64,000 nt of DNA from Entrophospora sp. SA101 (lineage: Eukaryota; Glomeromycota; Glomeromycetes; Entrophosporales; Entrophosporaceae), in contig CAUDNR010000003.1 in assembly GCA_958430865.1 (NCBI GenBank), positions 75,609 through 139,608 on the forward strand. Reading direction: 5' to 3'. The position numbers and the translations under genes were made by a program. Below the pieces are notes generated by a model. The model ran no database searches and was not told the DNA's origin. It saw only the letters and a list, made by a program, of their open reading frames with translations. Of this stretch, positions 59,075 to 64,000 are shown one piece after another; position 1 is the first letter of the stretch, and the number at the start of each line of letters is the position of its first letter.

Positions 59075-59879
59075 TATTTATTTATAAATTTAAATGTTGA
59101 AAAAAAAATTAAATTTTTTTTTGTTTTTTTTAAAAAAAAATTTCTTCGAATATTGTACTATGTTAAACTTGAATATTTGATCAAAGATTTTATTACATAG
59201 ATTATGATTATCTGCAACAAAACCAAACAAACATTATTATTATTTATTATTATTATTATATATACATATCACAAAGAAATTTCGGGGATCAAATAATTAT
59301 CGTTATCATTATTATTATCGTTCAAATGACTTGTGTTACATACATTTTTAAGAAATTCTTTCGCGTTTCAATTATTATTATACACTCCCTCCGGACCGGG
59401 TACAAATATCCGACCACCTGATGATCATTTTAATAATCGGAAATGTTACGCCTTATGTAGTTTAAAATTTTATTAATCAAAACCGGGTCTGGTGCATTAA
59501 GTAAACATGTTTTTAAAAGTTAATTTGCATATAAACTTAAAGTCTTGTCGAGTTTGCATTATTAATGAATTTGGGATGAAAACTTTAAACTAGACAAAAA
59601 ATTCCGTGATTTTTATGAAAACTTTGAGCTTAGTAAAAACCTTCAAAATTCCGTTGAACCATGGATTACGTCATTAAGTAAGTCCATTTAAAATATCTTG
59701 AATTGTATATGGTTAAAATTCGAGAAAATTCGATCAAGTGTAGACAACAAAACGTAAAGCCTTAAAATTTGCATTTTGTCAACTTTATTGTGTTTATATA
59801 ATAAAATTACGGGTGGTCGGGATACTTTTTTAAACCTTTTCACGAACTAATTTATGCCAACACCATATTGTGGGTCTAA
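59075..59879. other. Upstream region of the carrier gene and spacer
   Basis: Directly before the GGC1 start is an A/T-homopolymer-rich leader. Further out there is no gene or clear repeat until the foldback element at 59880. Confidence 0.35.
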
Positions 59880-60147
59880 TTCATTTCGTCGACAATCATT
59901 TCGTTGGCGGTCATTTCGTCGACACCCATTTCGTCGAAAATTATTTCGTCACAAAAAAAAACTTCATTAAACAAATTTCTCCTCACACTTCCCACACACC
60001 TCGCTTTCCTCACCTAATTTCTTAACTAACTTCACACACTCCTCACATCTAACTCGTTCGGTCTCTGGCTCGAGGATGAAATAATTTTCGACGAAATGAA
60101 CATTCGATGAAACAAACTTTCGACGAAATAATTTTCGATAAAGTAAA
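59880..60147. mobile_element. Foldback element built from TTTCGTCGA words
   Basis: The left arm (59880-59952) holds a series of CATTTCGTCGA and variants, ending CGTCGAAAATTATTTCGTC. The right arm (60074-60147) holds the inverted forms, GATGAAATAATTTTCGACGA followed by AATGAACATTCGATGAA and CGACGAAATAATTTTCG. The loop (59953-60073) is C/T-rich on this strand and non-coding. Each arm is itself a short irregular tandem array. This is most simply a foldback or MITE-like transposon. Related TTTCGTC and TTTCGGC words continue to about 60215. Confidence 0.65.
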
Positions 60148-60239
60148 GCGACCGATTAAAAAAATTAGTTTCGTCAAAGTTTAGGCCAATTAATTTCGGC
60201 AATTTCGGTCCACTAAGCTTATTTTTGGCCACTATCACT

Positions 60240-60895
60240 AGTTCGAATCGAGTTGAGTTGAATCAGTTCAAATCAATGTTGTGACCCGAGACTCTGAGTT
60301 TAGGGAAGACCCGAAACAGAAACTAACAGAAACCAGTTTAGGTTAGTAGTTTATGCTTAGGTTTAGTTTTAGTTTTAGTTTTCTGCTTAGTGTAAGTTCA
60401 TTTTCCGAAACGTTTCGGGAAGCCAAAGAGTTTCTGGTCACAAAACTGGTTCAAATCAAATTGAATCGAACAAGTTCGAATCAAATTATATATATTTAAT
60501 ATTCGAATCAGTTCGAATCGAATCGAATCGAATCAGAGTACAATTCGAATTTGATTCGACTCAAATCGAATTTCATTGATTCGTTCGGAGCTTTATCTGT
60601 TATGAAATTGAGTATTCGAATAAATAAAACGAATAATCATAAAGCGAATAATAATAAGAATTTATATTACGAATAGAAATTCTATATATTAATATTAATA
60701 TATAACAAAAAATTAATACAATTCACAGTTGCGCAATTCATTGTTTTAAATTTAAATATAAATATCAAATTAGATTGTTTATAGGCTTGAATCGAATCGA
60801 ATAAAAACACGATTCGTGTTCGATTCGAGCGAAACGAATCAGAAATTTGATAATTCAAATCGGTTCGGTTCAGTTCTAATTTTATTGATTCATTC
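60240..60895. repeat. TCGAAT-rich repeat zone
   Basis: The zone is dense in TTCGAATC, GAATCGAATCGAATC and their partial inverses, mainly at 60465-60600 and 60785-60890, with GGTTTAG/GTTTTAG words near 60350-60385. No supported gene. The minus frame 60682-61020 lies over part of it and is not convincing. Confidence 0.55.
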
Positions 60896-62598
60896 AAAGT
60901 CTTACTCCTAATAAAAAAACAATGAAATATCAGATTCAAGAAAATTGTTAAATGAATAATTAAAGACAAAAATATGAATCGCACAATGATGGTAAATCTT
61001 TTTTTGTCATTGCTATTCATTATGTTGGTAAATTAAAATTTTTGTCAAAATCTATTAAATTAACACCAATTGATTTCACATCTTACAGATGCTCAATTGG
61101 CAGAAGCAGAAAAAATATGAATACAAAAAATAAGGAGATTCGAAAATAAATTTTTCAATGCGAGTTATAAAAGCTTTGTTGTACAGATTAAGATTTTTTT
61201 GAAAATATATAATAATAGTAATAGTGTACGTTTTGCTTTTTCACTCAAAAATATTCATTATACAAAACTCCAAAAATCGTGATACAAAAAAGGATGTACG
61301 AGTTTTAAATACCTTTGTTATTATATGATCAGACCTTGTGACCAGGATCCTTATCTGAACTTTATTTGAAATTAGAAAATCTTGGCAAGGGCAAGAATAA
61401 GAAAAGAAAATAGTTACAATAATGAAATCAAAAAATCATTTTGGAGAATTTGTAGCACTTAATATTAAACAAGTTAGACTTGATTGCGGAGTAGAAATCT
61501 CTCTTAATAATGTTGGTGGAATTCCTTCAATGATATAATATTAATATTAACGTGGTTTTTTTTCTAAATATAATGAATTTTTTATTAAGTAAACAAGGAT
61601 ATGTGGCAACGTATATATATACTATATATAGAAATGCTTGTCATCATTATCATTATTTCCTTTTAACGCAATTGTATGATTGATCAAATTTGCCAGAAGT
61701 TGTCGATTTTCAAGATGGATAACTTTCCTTATTTCCTTCATAATCAAAGTCCCGCCCAGCTAATTCTACGAGTCGTGTTTGTGCAAGAATACAAAAACAC
61801 ACTTTCTGCTTTGTGGCTTATTTATGCTTTTGATATCATCATTATTCCTAATTTTAATAGTTGTCAAACGGGAAAATAATCAATAGAAAAGAACAGTAAG
61901 AAATAGGCTCATTAAATAGGTTAATACCAAATGCAAAAGAATGTGGAAAACAAGTGTATATTACTATCAAGACATGATAATGAGGGGAAAAGATCTTTAA
62001 GAAAATTTTCTCGGGCTTACAATTTGCATGAACATATATTAATATTAACATGAAATCCGTCTAGTAATTATATTGTTAGAGATGTATGTGATATAATCAA
62101 ATTTCTACCATGATCAGTTATTTATTCAATAAATAAGTATCAACTTTATTTTCTCTCATAATATCGAAAATTCTTTGTTGCAAAATGGTTTATTTTATAT
62201 AGGAGATAAATAAATATGGAAAATAAAATCATACAAATAAATCCCCGATTTATCAATTTTATTTTTCCTCGTTTGCACTAAAGCCAAAATTAGTGTTGCC
62301 CCGTATCATATCCTTGTTTACTTAATTAAAAAATTTCATTACATCGTTTTTGATTATTTATTTAGAAAAAAAACCACGTTAATTTTTTTTACAACATTTT
62401 GAAAATAGAAATTTTACTCTTTTTATTATTAATATATTAGATAAAATTAAAACATGCTTTTATTAAAATATAACTCTTTACCTTCTGACAATTTAATAAT
62501 ATGTGAAAGTGTAAATCTCTTTTATTTTCAATCTAATATTATATATATTAATGCATTACTAAATTTTTTATTTCTCATCCCCCTTTAATTTTTTGTAG
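60896..62598. other. Spacer upstream of the phosphodiesterase exon
   Basis: No supported coding segment. The frames at 61676-61879 and 61854-62051 show no family pattern. A 5' exon or leader intron of the following gene may lie here, since the next exon begins right after a TTTTTTGTAG acceptor-like sequence. Confidence 0.35.
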
Positions 62599-64000
62599 AC
62601 AATGTTAAAATTTTTGTATGATAAATTATCTTCAGACACTGGAATGTACTTTAATGTATGGGATTGGTCAATGCCAGAGTTATATGGTATAGTGTTGGGT
62701 ATGTTGGTGAAATTGAATTTGAGCGGTTGTTTACAAATACAAGCGTCAGAAATGTTGGATTTTATTATCGATGTTGAGAAAGGCTACTTTACAACTGATT
62801 ATCATTCGTTCTACCATGCAGTGGATGTTGTGGCCATGTTATACTACATGTTGGTCGATTTAGGTGCTGCCAAACATTTGACTCCCTTGGATTCAATTTG
62901 TTTGATGATTGCTGGATTGTGTCACGATATAGGACATCCCGGTCTAAATAATGCCTACCAGGTTAATGCAAGGACATCTCTAGCGATTAAATACAATAAT
63001 CAATCCGTATTAGAAAATCATTCTTGCACATTGACGATGGAGTTATTGTCAAAACATGAATTGTTTCGTCATTTACACAACGATGATTTCCGAGGAATGG
63101 ATCCAGAACAAACTGACGTAACTTTGAAAACTTTAATAGGGAATATAATTCTAGCAACTGATATGATGAATCATTATGAACTATTGGAATCGTTGCATGA
63201 TCTTATTAATTCATCATCTTCTACAAACATTTATTGTTCTTTTCCATCATTATCTCTATGTTCACCTGATAAATATTTTAATGAAGAATTAGACAATAAT
63301 AATGATGATGATTACTCATCAAATTTCTCCATTGTTTCCTCACCTGAATATTTTTCAACATCTAAAAATCCACCTTCAAAATTATTTTCAACAACTCCGG
63401 CAGTATCAAAATTATTGAATAAATATCAACGTGATATTTTATTAAAAGTTTTACTCCATGCTGCTGATTTGAGCAATGCTGTACGTCCATGGGATATATC
63501 CAAACGTTGGTCCGATTGTATTGTTGAAGAATTTTTCAAACAAGGTGACTTGGAAAATCAAAAAAATCTGCCTATATCTCCAAATATGAACAGAGAACAA
63601 GCTTATCAGTCACAAATAAGTCTTGGTTTTAGCGATTTTGTTGTCAAACCTTATTTTAAAGCATTTGCTTTATTCCTAAATCAAGCTACAATCTTTCTTA
63701 ATGCTCTGGCAAAAAATCGTATCTATTGGGATGAAATAAATAACAACAAGAAGAAGAAAATTAATCACAATAATTCACAAATCAGTTCTTCTCCAAAGTC
63801 TTCAAAGATTAAAATTAACATTTCTAAAGGTAATAATACAAAATTAATCCATGCACTAAATACCATTAACAGTTTATCACCATCATTGGGTTCAAAGTCA
63901 GAAATATCAATATTAAAAATGTCATTGAATATTATTTCTGCCACTAACACTCTTGATAAAACAATTCCATTGACAACAATCGTCATTCCATCATCATCAT
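62599..64000 (+). CDS. Class I cyclic-nucleotide phosphodiesterase, 3' truncated by window
   Basis: An uninterrupted frame runs from the ATG at 62602 to the window end, about 466 codons. A TTTTTTGTAG acceptor-like sequence ends at 62598, so an upstream exon is possible. The start resembles the regulatory lead of fungal high-affinity enzymes (VWDWSMPELYGIVLGMLVKL). The HD-type catalytic domain follows: YHSFYHAVDVVAMLYYM, then the metal motif AGLCHDIGHPGLNNAYQVNA, NHSCTLTMELL, ILATDMMNHYELL, a low-complexity Ser/Asn insert, LLHAADLSNAVRPWDISKRW and SQISLGFSDFVVKPYF. All four metal-binding His/Asp positions of class I PDEs are visible. Similarity to yeast Pde2 suggests cAMP hydrolysis and damping of PKA signalling. 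A basic, Ser-rich tail begins near 63740. Confidence 0.93.

Noticed and set aside
60682..61020. 112-codon minus-strand frame
   Set aside because: Lies over the TCGAAT-rich repeat zone; Phe/Ile-rich from AT-rich DNA with no recognisable domain.
1..64000. CRISPR array, tRNA or rRNA genes, bacterial-type operons
   Set aside because: No regularly spaced direct repeats, cloverleaf-like segments or rRNA-like conserved blocks were recognised; gene structure is eukaryotic with spliceosomal introns.

Overview
The window reads as nuclear DNA of an AT-rich fungus with dense short introns (mostly 50-110 bp, GT-AG with two GC-AG exceptions). The most likely source is an arbuscular mycorrhizal fungus of the Rhizophagus/Glomeromycotina type. 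This is an inference. It rests on the base composition, on the expanded family of Tyr-kinase-like protein kinases that carry a small Cys-x2-Cys module and a C-terminal Asn-rich or 'YTSRLL' tail, on a Rhizophagus-like F-box protein, and on many decayed transposon fragments. Conserved genes (PDHB, SEC63, RPS25, MSH4, CRIPT, a GGC1-type carrier, a class I cyclic-nucleotide phosphodiesterase) are separated by AT-rich, repeat-filled DNA.

Layout. 1-1.8 kb is a rearranged copy of part of the PDHB/SEC63 locus found at 28.9-31.4 kb: an inverted piece joined to a direct piece. 1.8-24 kb is accessory. It holds a transposon-protein relic, three inverted-repeat MITE-like elements, a kinase pseudogene (6.4-7.7 kb), the 3' end of an unidentified minus-strand gene (8.2-8.6 kb), and a PA-TM-RING ubiquitin-ligase gene cut off inside its RING by a kinase fragment (11.3-12.3 kb). 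It also holds a tandemly part-duplicated kinase gene (12.3-14.1 kb), an unidentified three-exon gene (17.9-19.4 kb) and an unidentified six-exon minus-strand gene (21.0-22.4 kb). 24.4-26.0 kb is an intact kinase gene related to the pseudogene. 27.4-32.9 kb carries PDHB and SEC63, convergent and both complete.

32,982-55,837 is the main structural event: an 11,428-bp head-to-tail tandem duplication. Each unit carries RPS25, an F-box protein gene, a short fragment region, MSH4 (32 exons, reading frame intact through every junction I checked) and CRIPT. I could see three single-base differences between the units, all non-coding, so the copies are nearly but not exactly identical. The left breakpoint lies inside the short divergent promoter shared by SEC63 and RPS25.

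55.8-64 kb is single copy: a (CAT)19 microsatellite, a GGC1-like mitochondrial GTP/GDP carrier, a foldback repeat built on TTTCGTCGA, a TCGAAT-rich repeat zone, and the start of a phosphodiesterase gene that runs off the right edge.

The genes do not form one pathway. The conserved ones are housekeeping (pyruvate oxidation, ER translocation, ribosome, splicing-associated CRIPT, mitochondrial nucleotide transport) or signalling and meiosis genes. No tRNA or rRNA gene and no CRISPR array was seen.
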